Shown: positions 43,763 through 54,554, counted from the first letter of the stretch. The stretch is 64,000 nt of DNA from Sinonovacula constricta (GCA_007844125.1 CM017568.1:4613882-4677881), one strand, 5' to 3'. Translations and numbers: made by a program. The notes: a model not told the origin generated them from the letters alone.

Positions 43763-44756
43763 TTATTTTCAAATCAAATCAAATTGTTTATTTGTACATA
43801 AAGGCCACCGGCCCAAAATACATAGTAATATATAACACATAATAAAATGTCAAGTAGTTGTATAAAGTGAATGTTTAAATGTCATTTATTGCATTTATTA
43901 GTTTATAAATATAATTGGATACATTTTTAACAATAATATGGTTTTGGGAAGACAAAAGAGCATAAAAGTCATGAAGTTCTGTTCCACGTACATGCCAGTT
44001 ATATAAAAATGTTTGGCTTATAATATCATACTTAAAACATTTGAAAAAGGCATGATATTCACAATCAACTACATTTGCATTATTTAACTGCTAACAAAAG
44101 TAACATATACGATTTTCCATTGGAAACATTGTTATATCTAACAAGTTCAATATTCAGTCTGTGATTGAAATGCAAAACTTTGACATAGCAATTCTATATT
44201 TTCACTGAATATCAATAGTCAAATACTTTTCAACAGTAAGTAGGCTTTTAAATTTATTGTAATGGTAACATCTTTTAGAGGTTTCAATAGCTTTTTGCCA
44301 GTCTAATGTACAATAGTTAACAACTCTATGTTTAAACATTCTGATAAAAGCATTTACATCGCCAACATCCTGTCTAATCCATATAAAACTGAATCCATAA
44401 GTGTACAAAAGTGCTTTAATCTTTGTTGCCCAGCAGTTTCTACCAGCATCATCTAGGCATTTTAACATGTTATAACATTGTTTAGGATATCTATGTGGTG
44501 GCATGGTTAACAAATTACACCAATATCGAATACAGTTTATATAATATGTAGTACACAATGGTAATCTACCACATTCACCAAAACCATATCAGTAGTTTTA
44601 CGTACATAAAGAGTGTTTTTGCAAAATCTGTTATGAACCGATTCTATCGTGTCAACATATTCATAGCCCCAAATCTGAGAAGCGTAACAAAGTATAGGTT
44701 TGACCATTGAATCAAAAATCTTAACTGAATCAACAGCAGAGAATTAACCAAAAGCC
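43763..44756 (-). pseudogene. 5'-truncated LINE, minus strand, with 11-bp TSD
   Basis: AGTGGCTTTAT at 43,752-43,762 and 44,757-44,767 flanks the insertion. The minus strand encodes the C-terminal end of a LINE ORF2, with short motifs CIRYWCNLLTMP, DDAGRNCWA and QDVGDVNAF, and one frame break near 44,570. The 3' end is an AATAAA-type tail and TTTGATTTGA repeats (43,770-43,790 inverse). Truncation and TSD indicate target-primed insertion. Confidence 0.82.
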
Positions 44757-44767
44757 AGTGGCTTTAT

Positions 44768-45401
44768 ATATGCAACAACTAGCTTTAACAGTTTGTTCTA
44801 TATATGCTATTTGCACATTTATGATGGAACGAAAGTATCAATACAATATTTATAGAATATTGATATATCGAATATTCATGTTTACAACAATATCCACATT
44901 TTATAAGGATTCCTATCTAAAACAGTGAAAGATCTTCACTTCGAATATGGAATACATGTTCACAAGACAAATCCTTCAACCGATTTTAGTTTTAGGATTG
45001 CGGGCTCATGCTTCTTTATATATCAAGAAGAAAGAGACATCTTGTTCAAAGTGGCCGTGACCTTGACATTTGCCCCACTGACCCACTTACCTCAAAATTT
45101 AATAGTATTATCAACGCAACGTAACTAATGTCGCTACAAGTTTTTGAGAATTGAGGGGTCATGCTTTCTCTTAATATCATTGGAAACGAACTGATCTAAG
45201 AACAACATCTGCAAAACAATATACTCCCTCTTTTTCAAGTGTGGAGAGGGGGTGGGGGTGGGGGGCATAAATATTACGGCATCTTTCGTTGTTTCAAAAT
45301 CCAATTATGAAGGCAATAATATATTGTATATGTATGCCACATGGGTCTTTGATCTTCTGGCTTCGTAATAAAAGTTACAAGTTATATGGATGATGTACCC
45401 A
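44768..45401. other. Intergenic, no gene seen
   Basis: Contains a relic with GTGACCTTGACATTTGCCCC (45,058-45,077) related to the repeat at 6,670-6,990 and a short G-rich tract at 45,246-45,266. Nothing else supportable. Confidence 0.4.
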
Positions 45402-46164
45402 TTTTTAGAAATCACCTGAGCACAACGTGCTCAAGGGGAGCTTTTGTGATACCGCTTCGTCCGTCGTTCGGTGTACGTCGTCAATATTTTAGCTTGTGAA
45501 CATGCTAGAGGCCACAGTTTTTATCCAATCTTCATCAAACTTGGTCAGAATATTTGTCTGCATGAAATCTTGGATGAGTTTATTATTGGGTCACGTGGGT
45601 CAAAAAGTAGGTCACTAGATCAAATTTAAGGAAAAAAATGTGAACACACTAGAGACCACATTTATAGCCCAATCTTCACCAAACTTGGTCAGAATGTTTT
45701 TCTGCATGAAATCTTGGATGAGTTCGTAACTGGACCACGTGGGATCAAAAAGTAGGTCACTAGGTCAAATCTTAGAAAAGGTTTATGAACACACTAGAGA
45801 CCACATTTATAGCCCAATCTTCACCAAACATGATCAGAATGTTTGTCTGCATAAAATTTTGGATGAGTTCATTATTGGGTCACGTGGGGTCAAAAGGTAG
45901 GTTACTACGTCAAATCTTAGAAAAAGCTTGTGAACACACTAGAGGCCCCATTTATGGCCCAATCTTCAAATTTGGCCAGCATGTTTGTCAGTATGAAATC
46001 TTACGTATGTTTTGAAGTGAGTCATGTGGATTCAGTAGGTTACTTGGTAAAATTCTAGAAAATGTTATCAACCCAGTGGCCACACTAATGGTCCAGTCTT
46101 CACCAAGATTTCTAAAGTAAAAAACTCTTAATTACTTGATGCCAGATTTGAGTCTACTAAACTT

Positions 46165-46891
46165 TATTTAGACAAGTAATTGGTATTCCTATGGGAACTA
46201 ACTGTGCACCATTGATTGCATATTTGTTTTTATACTGCTTTAAACGTGATTCCATGTTAACTTTATTATCCCCTTCTAACCAAAGCCACATTATAGAGGC
46301 TTTCAACTTAACGTCACGCTATCTTGACGATATTCTTATTATAGATAATCCTTTCTTTTCTCAAATAATCCATCTGATTTACCCTCCAGAAATACCCTAA
46401 ATAAAGCAAATAACTGACATTTAAATGCAGCATTTCTAGATATTGAGATCGCTATTTCCAATGACAACGTCTCTACTAAAATCTATGACAAGAGAGATGA
46501 TTTCAACTTTAGTATTGTAAATTATCCATACCTTGACGGTGATTCACCTCGTGCTACCTCTTATGGTATTTACATATCACAACTTGCAAGGTTTGCACGA
46601 GTTTGTACTAAAGTAGAAGATTTCAATGCTAGAAACCTGTTTATTTCTTCTAAACTGTTACAGCAAGGCTTTCGTTTTCATAAATTAAGAAAGGCGTTTT
46701 CAAAATTCTTTCACCGCAATGGTTTTATTGCTTCTAAGTATAATAGCAGTATGAAAACACTGATGCAGAAAGGCATAAGCCATCCTGCATTTTATGGAAA
46801 TGTTGTATACAAGTTAAAGAAAATTAACGGTCTCAATAACTTTTCTGACCACTTTATAAATCTTATCAGAAAATGTATTGCAGACGGTTAA
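46165..46891 (+). pseudogene. Broken reverse-transcriptase fragment
   Basis: Carries GIPMGTNCAP (46,180-46,209) and a YLDDIL catalytic box (~46,320-46,337), then a frameshift near 46,395 and an in-frame TGA at 46,415. A long second frame with YDKRDDFNF and YGIYISQLARFAR follows to TAA at 46,889-46,891. The GIPMGTNCAP…Y(I/L)DD type of RT is widespread in invertebrate genomes. I cannot decide between Penelope-like and another non-LTR class. Confidence 0.8.
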
Positions 46892-46956
46892 AACCCGGGA
46901 ATTCTTCGTTGTACTGCATTGCTTGCAATTGACCCTTTTATAGTCAAGAACTTGCA

Positions 46957-47584
46957 CAATCTCATTAAAATCACATCCTAACTTTCGCTTCATTACTTTT
47001 CGCTGGTTAGGATCTGATGACATCGCATTAGGGGTCACCTCAATTTGACCTTTGATTAGCCAATGAAATCGTCGGCTGCAAAATGTTGGGGTATAACTTC
47101 ATGAATATTCGCCAGATTACGGCTATTTAAGGAAATTCATATTGAGCGGCAATGTCCAAGGTATTCCGATTAAAGGTGTGTCACATTTTCAAGACGGCAG
47201 CCCCATTGGCATTTGCGATCCAGTAAAACAAACGCTAAAGAAATTACACTCGTTAGTTGATCGGTGCTGTTTTTGCGGGATGTCATATCTCCAGGTTCTG
47301 ATAACGGGTAGTGGGAGCAAACACACACAAAAACAGTTCAAACTAAAACTAAGACTCAATGAAGAACGCCTTCAGAATATGAAAAAGGTAGTGAAGTGTT
47401 TGTTGCTGTCTGACAACGATACCGCGGTGTAACGAGGTTTCTGATTGGTCAAGTTTGACGTCATCGGCTCATTAATATTTATAACTTAAAGGTCACTTCG
47501 AGGCGACCTTTATCGGGATGTTATCAGATCCTAACCAGCGAAAAGTAATGAAGCGAAAGTTAGGATGTGATTTTAATGAGATTG
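46957..47584. mobile_element. 628-bp MITE with ≥62-bp perfect TIRs and 9-bp TSD
   Basis: The left end CAATCTCATTAAAATCACAT… (46,957 onward) and right end …ATGTGATTTTAATGAGATTG (to 47,584) are exact inverses for at least 62 bp, with weaker similarity for another ~60. GAACTTGCA at 46,948-46,956 and 47,585-47,593 is the TSD. Long TIRs and a 9-bp duplication fit a Mutator-like (MULE) origin. The 96-codon open frame at 47,142-47,432 begins at TTG and matches nothing I know. Confidence 0.88.
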
Positions 47585-48003
47585 GAACTTGCATTGCTTT
47601 TAAATTACACGATGACCGGACAGGTCGTTGAGACTATATGAAAACAGTGACTTAAAGCCATAATTGAGCAGTTACTGTTTGAATTTTTGTCTCTTCATCT
47701 CTCCAGTCGTGCCCTATATAGGTGAGACCACTTGAGCAGTCTCCATACCCTTTACGTAAGATTGCACAGTAGGAATAACATCGGGATTTTTAGTACCTTT
47801 TTTACATATGCCAACTGCGGATAAATCCTTGGCTTTTCATGAACTGTTTTTTTTAACTTATTAGCTCTTAATAATACTACGTATTATTTTGTTGGTAGGT
47901 TGTTTTCTAAATTTCGTTGTTTTCTTTCGTATTTTTTACATTTCACTTTTGACACTTTTGGAACATGATGTCATGGCATTATATGCCATATTTAAATTGA
48001 TCT

Positions 48004-48125
48004 TGTTATATATCAGCGCTTGGGCTGTTTTATTTGTTCTGATAATATATCAGCGCTTGGGCTGTTTTTATTTGTTCCTATAATATCTTATAATATATCA
48101 GCGCATGGGCTGTTTTATTTCAAAC
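48004..48125 (+). repeat. Short ATATCAGCGCTTGGGCTGTTTT repeat (3 copies, spacing 37 and 48 bp)
   Basis: TATCAGCGCTTGGGCTG or its one-base variant occurs at 48,011, 48,048 and 48,096. It lies within the 3' region of the retroelement. Confidence 0.7.
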
Positions 48126-49034
48126 TGATCTCTCGTTTGGAATTTTTGTTTTTACGTTGCCGATGCTTTTATCTACTGTACATACTATACATATGTTTAC
48201 AGTTTATTTTGTTGCTAGTTTTTATGTATGTATAGAAGTTCATTGTATTTGTTTTAACTCCCAATGCAGGTGCTTACTGTTAGTTGTTTCACTTTGACGG
48301 GATGTTGTTATTTACACTGTTTGTTTGCTAGAAAAACCTTCAGGAAGTGCGAGGTTGGAGCGCTCCACAAACCAGGTTTAAGCACCCCAGTTGGCCTGTT
48401 TGCCGATTGACCGTTCCAAGGCGGTAACTGATCGTTTTTCTTTTTGTGTGTTATGTCTCGTCTCTGTGGGTTTTTTTTTTTTTTTTTTCACATTTGCATT
48501 TACCTTGTTTGCCTTTGTCTACTGGTAGATAAAATTTAAATATCTGTGAGAGTTTTGATAGGACCTTTTCTTATTTACCTACTAAAAGCCTGTGTCATCA
48601 GGTGACCGATTAAGGGCCATCATGGCCCTCTAGTTTAAATTAAATATTTTACCAAATTTCAACTATAAATCCATGGGTCCATAATAAACAATATCTTTGG
48701 TGTATATATGATCTAACAGAAAGTGAAAAGTCAAAACTGTCGACTGACTCAAGTTCACATTATTATCAATCTTTCTACCAGAGTTAATCAATGGTCGATG
48801 AGTTGGGGAAGGATATTTATTGAACTTGCCAATAACTTGTATCCGATACCCTCGAAGTTTTATATAAAGTACTTTTAATTAAACTTAACTTCGTTAAATT
48901 GGCCGTAGATTTTATAGCTAAAAAGGTAAATACACAGTGTGCAAACCAACGTCAAAAGGTGCACAAGGCCGGTGAATATTAGCTGTACTTATATCACAGA
49001 CATAAGATGATATGGTAAATGGACCGCTGACTCG

Positions 49035-49065
49035 TGACGTCACGCTATATACTCTATATAAATAG
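49035..49065 (+). promoter_or_regulatory. Core promoter: consensus CRE plus TATA box
   Basis: A perfect palindromic TGACGTCA at 49,035-49,042 lies 12 bp upstream of TATATAAAT (49,055-49,063). A start about 30 bp downstream would fall near 49,087-49,092. It precedes a candidate first exon ending at 49,311. Confidence 0.5.
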
Positions 49066-49310
49066 GTTGAGTCCGTCACAGAGCCTCCACCGGGAGTCAC
49101 AGAAAACTTCCGGTGTAAACTAAAACAATAGATGGAAAGCTGTGTTAAAATTAATGAAATACGCGTAAATCTCGTGTAAATGAGGGACACTATGATGTGA
49201 AATTATAACTCCCAAAAGGTTTTACCAAAACAAAGTAACGGGGACACTATTTCTTGCTGATAGTGTTAACCCATACACATCTGCCCCGACCACTTCGAGA
49301 CTGCTGTCAT

Positions 49311-50535
49311 GGTATGTTATTTCATTATTCGTTTGTGGTTTTTAATCCGATGACTAGAGGTTATTTTATAATCAGTCATTTTACCTTTATGTTCCTGCTG
49401 AATAGATGGCTAAATAGAAAATAAACACGTCTATAGCAGTTGTCAGAAAACCCTGTTCTACCTTCGGTTTTCATTGTGTTCATTTTAAACTTCTGGCTCA
49501 TAATATTCTAAACAACAATAACTAAACTAAACTGAAACTTAAAAAAGTGTATTATTTCTTTGTACATATATATGCTTTTATTATTCCTAGATAACAAGGA
49601 TTATTTTGCGTTATTTTCTTTTACTTTGCACCCTGTAGTGGGCAGAGAGGAGTGGGGTCTAACCTTATCATTTTTATCATTCATGGAGTAGAACCACTTA
49701 TACAATCAAACCAACCACTTTTGTTACTATTGCTACCAACGATTAATCGGAAGCAAATAAAGTGCTACCTTTTCTGTGATATCATGCCATGAATACCTGA
49801 CATATTAATTAAACCCACTTATTTTATTCTGAGACCTGTATTGCATAACCTTCAATTCGAGTTTTATCAAGAAATTTAATTACCAAACGTATGTACCACA
49901 GTTTAAGGTCGCATCTTAGGATCAAGCTTTATACTTTGAGTGCAGTATGTCGGAGATGGATGTGCTAGACACATAAGCAATACTTTCAATGACTTGATCA
50001 CCAAAATATTCAAGTTCAGGTTGTCATTGTAGTATATATGTGCCTCATTTATGGGATTTTGACATATATATGCCATTTTACTTACAGTTCCTACAAAATA
50101 AATTTCTAGCTATGGAAACAGGCTAGCGGAAATATTCTTGTCCACTCAGACCAAGGGAAACAGGTAAGGGGAGATATTCTTGTCCACTCAGACCAAGAGA
50201 AACAGGATAGAGGAGATATTCTTGTCCACTCAGACCAAGGGAAACAGGCTAGGGGAGATATTCTTGTCCACTCAGACCAAGAGAAACAAGATAGAGGAGA
50301 TATTCTTGTCCACTCAGACCAAGGGAAACAGGCTAGGGGAGATATTCTTGTCCACACAGACCAAGGGAAACAGGCTAGGGGAGATACTCTTGTCCACTCA
50401 GACCAAGGGAAACAGGCTAGTGGAGATATTCTTGTCCACTCAGACCAAGGGAAACAGGCTAGTGGAGATATTCTTGTCCACTCAGACCAAGGAACGAATG
50501 TGATGCATGGTAATTCTGACAAATTTATATCTTAA
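49311..50535 (+). CDS. Putative two-exon gene: 14-residue RGD-containing tandem-repeat protein
   Basis: Hypothetical. Exon 1 (from ~49,090) would end in ATG at 49,309-49,311, directly before donor GTATGT. Exon 2 would start after acceptor ATTTCTAG at 50,110 and stays open for 141 codons to TAA at 50,533-50,535. It reads nine units of the type GDILVHSDQGKQAR, six of them containing RGD, then a unique tail NVMHGNSDKFIS. A poly(A) signal AATAAA lies near 50,896. Against it: upstream ATGs occur in the presumed 5' UTR (e.g. 49,131), the repeat is open in another plus frame and one minus frame because the unit is a multiple of three, a stronger-looking acceptor (TTACTTACAG, 50,089) gives a short frame, and no homolog is known to me. 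No signal peptide, so a role for RGD in adhesion is unsupported. Confidence 0.25.
50110..50505 (+). repeat. 42-bp minisatellite (9 copies)
   Basis: Unit GGAGATATTCTTGTCCACTC, AGACCAAGGGAAACAGGCTA plus two bases. Every unit is exactly 42 bp, so three of six frames stay open throughout. Confidence 0.95.
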
Positions 50536-50644
50536 ATAATATACTTGCTTAAAATTTAAAATTCATTTTCAGACAACTAATCTGTATTTTACTGAACCCT
50601 GTGCATATGTTGTTGTATTTATGGTGTTTGACATCTATCCAGCT

Positions 50645-50795
50645 TATTATTGGTGGAGGAAGACCCTAGATTTATGTTTGGGCAGAACCACCGGCACACA
50701 TCAGGTTAGCTAGAAAACCTTCCCACCTAATGGTTCTTGTCCTGACCGGGACTCGAACCCATGCATTGAGGAGCTAAGGAGTTACAAGTCATTTG
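50645..50795 (-). mobile_element. tRNA-derived SINE, minus strand
   Basis: The inverted B box CTGACCGGGACTCGAACCC (50,742-50,760) is next to CTAATGGTTCTTGTC and the body GGGCAGAACCACCGGCACAC. This is the best-preserved copy of the family also seen at 14,262 and 11,280. Confidence 0.7.
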
Positions 50796-51494
50796 TATGG
50801 TTTACTTAAAACCCTGTACAGTGTACAAACTACATGTATTTTGATGACATGTGCTGCATCTCTGTCGCTTTTGTCGTACTAATATCAGACATTAAATAAA
50901 AGCAATATTTTTCAATCTTGGCATGTAAAAAGCAATGAAAAGAGAAATTAGATAAAAATAGTGTTATAAATGCATATCTGTTCTGTTTTATATTATAGTT
51001 GTAGCCTTCACAGTCTTCTGTCTCAATCTACTACTTTCTGCGATGGCCTTTTGCCAAGATCTTGTGAAAGAGCATTTTGGTGCACATAAAGGGCAGTTGG
51101 TTTTGGTAGGTTAAACCTTCTACCAAGGTAATGCAGAGAATCATCTTAATGTAAAAATCTGATACAAAATTAAAATCAACACAGCCATTAATAAATGTCA
51201 TTTTACTATAAAAAAAATATACTGTCAAATAATAAAATTATACTTGTATTTAAATTTAGTTAGTAGTAAATAAGATTTTGATACTACTTTGCTATTGAAT
51301 GGCACAGAATAACTTTTTTTTTCAAAATGGACTGTTGAGATTTCTGCTTAATATAAATGCCAGATATTATACATCACAGTCAGTATTTTGGTAAGATTTT
51401 GCATTAACTCACTCTTCAGTCCATGTAAGGACAAATTTTGAAACTACCTTAATTATTAGTAAATGCAGTCTCTCAGGTAGGAAATGCATGTTTG

Positions 51495-51640
51495 TAATGA
51501 TGAGTGCGGGTGTTGTGCTTCACTTTTCAGAGTGGCTAGAGGATTTCAGTAACCAGCATTTACTGGATCTTTTAAGGTTACAATAATTTATTCGTTTGAT
51601 TAAATTATTGGTCTAAACTTTTAGATACCACCATTAATTG
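51495..51640 (+). repeat. Dispersed ~140-bp family, copy 1
   Basis: GTGTTGTGCTTCACTTTTCA at the start and TAGATACCACCATTAA at the end, with GGATCTTTTAAGGTTACAAT between. Shared with 58,055-58,200, 60,320-60,480 (inverted) and 61,755-61,890. Confidence 0.65.
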
Positions 51641-52513
51641 TATTGTCAAAAAGGTTTTAATAACAATTATTCACGATAATAAGTATAGGTGTGATTTACT
51701 GTAAAACGATTTTTTGTGTGACAGCTGTCAAATAAATCTAGGACATAACGAGATTTTAATATTTTTGTTATAATTACAATAATTACAATACTGTATGATA
51801 TATATCAAAATACACACCCTGAAGACCACGTTGGTTGCTTCATACGATATATTTCTCAAAATGTTCTGTTATAATATAAAGTTAAATATGTTCACATCAT
51901 CTAACAACTCAATAGTGATTTTTACGAACGTCTCTGAGCAACAGGCAGAGGGTAAAGGGTTAACTCGGCCAATTTTCCAACTCGGCCGGACCAGCTGGGC
52001 CCAATTCAAACGCGTGCAATATAAGCTGGCATCAACTGGCACGTGTCTTTTATTTTATTAAACATTTCGTGATACAAATCGTCTCTTTTACAAATTATAT
52101 CTATTATTATATTTTATGCTGTTAGGTTGGTAGGTATGTAAAGGCTAAAGACAATTATATATTTACAACATTCCATTTTATCAACAGTTGTGACATCTGT
52201 GTATGGTAAAAAGATGTCAGACTTACGTCTTTGTGCGTGACACTGGGGCACAAAAGAAATGTTTACTGAAATGTGACTTTAAAAATTATATTTAGTAACA
52301 TATGGGTGAAATTAGGCAAGTTTCTGTGAACTCACCCCAGGAGTCATGCTAACCATCGTATATACAGCAGTCTGATACGGAGATTACTGGCGTATGTTAG
52401 TATTTTGCAACTAGATTGTTCGAAATAGCTGAGAAATTAAAATAAGCGCTGGGTATTATATTTCGTCGATTGAATTTGTATTTGTTGGACCTGTCCTTTT
52501 TAGTTAGTTTTAG

Positions 52514-52624
52514 GTTTTTAAGGATTTGTTAGTTGCATCGCATGTGGAAAATGAGCCACAAGACGTCAGCAGGCTGTGGAATGTGACTGGTGAAGAAAAT
52601 GACAACATTGCAGATGCGGAATAA
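52514..52624 (+). CDS. Orphan exon-like open segment
   Basis: After acceptor AGTTTTAG the frame reads VFKDLLVASHVENEPQDV then SRLWNVTGEENDNIADAE and ends in TAA directly before GTAAGT. Composition is protein-like, with flanking splice-like signals. I see no partner exon and do not recognise the sequence; it could be the last piece of a transposon-encoded protein or a decayed gene. Confidence 0.3.
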   Translation, partial: VFKDLLVASHVENEPQDVSRLWNVTGEENDNIADAE

Positions 52625-53092
52625 GTAAGTGACCTTTTAATTTACCAATATTTAATGCGTGCATTTATGGATGGAGCGCTCATTAATGTATGGGCTGAAA
52701 ATAAAGAAGTGCCATATGGTAAATATTACAGATATCGAAAGAACCAGGTATATAACATGTATAAAAGAATTAATATGTTTTTTAATTTTAAAAAAAAATG
52801 CCGTTTTAAACAAAACGTTTTGGAGCAAAAATGAAACATTATACAAAGTATTCGATCAACAGAACGCTTATTCAGGAGTAAAGTTATTTTAAAAAGACAT
52901 TTTTTTTCTGACATTTGTTTTAATTATTATTGTAACCAATTTCAGTGAAAATTACACATCCGCTCTGCTGGGTGAAAGGTCATGAAGTAAAAAAAACACA
53001 ACAGAAGCAAGAACTATTTCTATTATAAGTTGCTAGCTAAACAACAACTGATGTATAAACATATCGATGGCACGATCAATGTGAAAAACAGT

Positions 53093-53920
53093 TGTTATGT
53101 ACAATAGTACACCAGCGTTTAAGGTTACGCTAGTCAGGTTAAGGGTTGTTTACCGTTGTGGTTTTGATGACGTAGCATTCGCGTAACTGCCGTTGCGTTA
53201 ACACACGGTCAAAATGACTTTAACGTAGTGACGTCACAAGCTATGTATAGAATGCGTAACTGCTAGAAGAAAAGGATCATGCTAGAAAGTTCAATTGTTT
53301 ATTTTTAACTGGTTTTCGAGAATGTTCTGGGTACGTAAATGTTCTTGAAATTCTTTGGATATATATAAGGGCTGGGTATATATAAGGGCGTGTTTGCCGA
53401 ATTAAAGTTAAGTTTGGAAGTTTGGAAGTTTGAATAAAAAGTTTGCTTTAGAGATTGGACATATAATTTGGAAATACTTGCAGCTTCTATCTTAAATCTT
53501 TCTGTGTTGGAACTTACGTGGACTTACTATATTCTACAGTGACATAAATATTAAAGTGTTGAATTTGGATTATATAATTAACATTCCTGTATTGTTCTAC
53601 CTTCGGATTATTTTAACTGTGCTTATCTACGAGAACATTCCACCGAAAACTCTTCAGGATTATTCGACGCTGGATTATTTGTTGCATTGTTAAAGGGACA
53701 CCTCCTAAAGGGACAAACTGTAAGCTAATATTTATTTTGCCTTCTGAAATTTTGTTTCATTTATTTGTTATTGTTTTATTACGCCATATTTTAATTATCT
53801 TTGAAATAAAACATTATTGTACTAGTTTGTTGCTGGCTTGTTCTTTCTGTTACACCATTTCGTCGTTTATTAAACAAGCCACTTTATAACTAAACTTATA
53901 TAGCACGACGGGTCGTAACA
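53093..53920 (+). mobile_element. Solo LTR (828 bp) with 4-bp TSD
   Basis: Begins TGTTATGTAC and ends GGGTCGTAACA, with the short terminal inverted TGTTA/TAACA typical of LTRs. CAGT at 53,089-53,092 and 53,921-53,924 is the target duplication. Inside are a CRE (TGACGTCA, 53,229), GAA/TTC pairs resembling heat-shock elements (53,320-53,353), two TATATAAGG boxes (53,361; 53,378) and AATAAA near 53,445. No internal coding region, so it is an LTR-LTR recombination product. Orientation inferred from TATA then poly(A). Confidence 0.8.
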
Positions 53921-53984
53921 CAGTGTCTAAATTAAACATGTAACAAGAGATTGGTTTATTAAAGAAAAATCAGAATATTGACGA

Positions 53985-54090
53985 CTTAACACAAAAACAA
54001 CAACAACAAAACAACAACAACAAAAATCAAAACAAACACAAACAAACAAAACATAAACAACAAAACAAACAACAACAAAAAACATATTTA
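53985..54090. repeat. A/C-rich low-complexity (CAACAAAA)n tract
   Basis: Repeated AACAACAACAAAA and AAACAAACAAA words. No other content. Confidence 0.8.
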
Positions 54091-54147
54091 CGTGCACGTG
54101 CATCGCATTTAGCGATTGATAATGACAATAAATGATAAGGATGAGTG

Positions 54148-54380
54148 TCTCGAGGGAGGAATTACCCGGGGAGTTCCGACTGGATTTTCCCGAGGATGGA
54201 ATTACCCGAGGAGTTCCGATTGGATTATCCCGAGGATGGGATTACACGAGGAGTTCCGATTGGATTATCCCGAGGATGGGATTACACGAGGAGTTCCGAT
54301 TGGATTATCCCGAGGATGAATTACTTGAGGAGTTCCGATTGGATTATCCCGAGGATGGAATTACACGAGGAGTTCAGATT
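54148..54380 (+). repeat. 40-bp minisatellite (~6 copies)
   Basis: Unit GGGATTACACGAGGAGTTCC plus GATTGGATTATCCCGAGGAT at 40-bp spacing (54,181; 54,221; 54,261). All three plus frames stay open because 40 is not a multiple of three, which produces spurious repeat proteins. Confidence 0.92.
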
Positions 54381-54554
54381 GGCATTGACATTTTACAGGA
54401 ATTGTCAGACCATTTTTGTATTAAGTACAAATCCATAGAAAACATAAAAAGTACAACCAAAGTGTTTAATTCCCAACAAAACCTTCATGACGAAGAAACT
54501 TTTGCACATCTATCACTTAGAATGTTTCTGTAGAAGTATGTGATAATAAGTGCA

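Larger units (their letters stand above)
46162..48588 (+). mobile_element. 5'-truncated reverse-transcriptase retroelement with 8-bp TSD
   Basis: CTACTAAA at 46,154-46,161 and 48,589-48,596 flank the insert. It begins mid-RT and ends with a 3' region containing GAGGTTGGAGCGCTCCACAA and a T-tract (48,475-48,490). It carries the MITE at 46,957-47,584. Confidence 0.75.
45402..48640 (+). repeat. Copy D of the ~130-bp repeat family, split by a retroelement
   Basis: Starts near 45,402 with hairpin TGAGCACAACGTGCTCA (45,417-45,433), carries about five units to 46,161, and resumes at 48,589 to end with AGGGCCATCATGGCCCT at ~48,613-48,629. The break is the insertion at 46,162-48,588. Confidence 0.85.

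Noticed and set aside
47142..47432. 96-codon frame in the MITE as a gene
   Set aside because: Starts at TTG, no recognised motif, and MITE interiors are normally non-coding; mentioned only as a possible capture.
50106..50522. 138-codon minus-strand frame with FPWSEWTRISPLAC repeats
   Set aside because: Mirror of the 42-bp repeat; no promoter or acceptor on that strand.
50735..50765. tRNA gene (also 14,527; 39,534; 55,449; 58,890)
   Set aside because: B boxes present, but the acceptor and anticodon arms do not pair; SINE heads are the better call.
54116..54533. Three overlapping repeat-protein frames
   Set aside because: 40-bp repeat read in three phases; no splice or promoter support.
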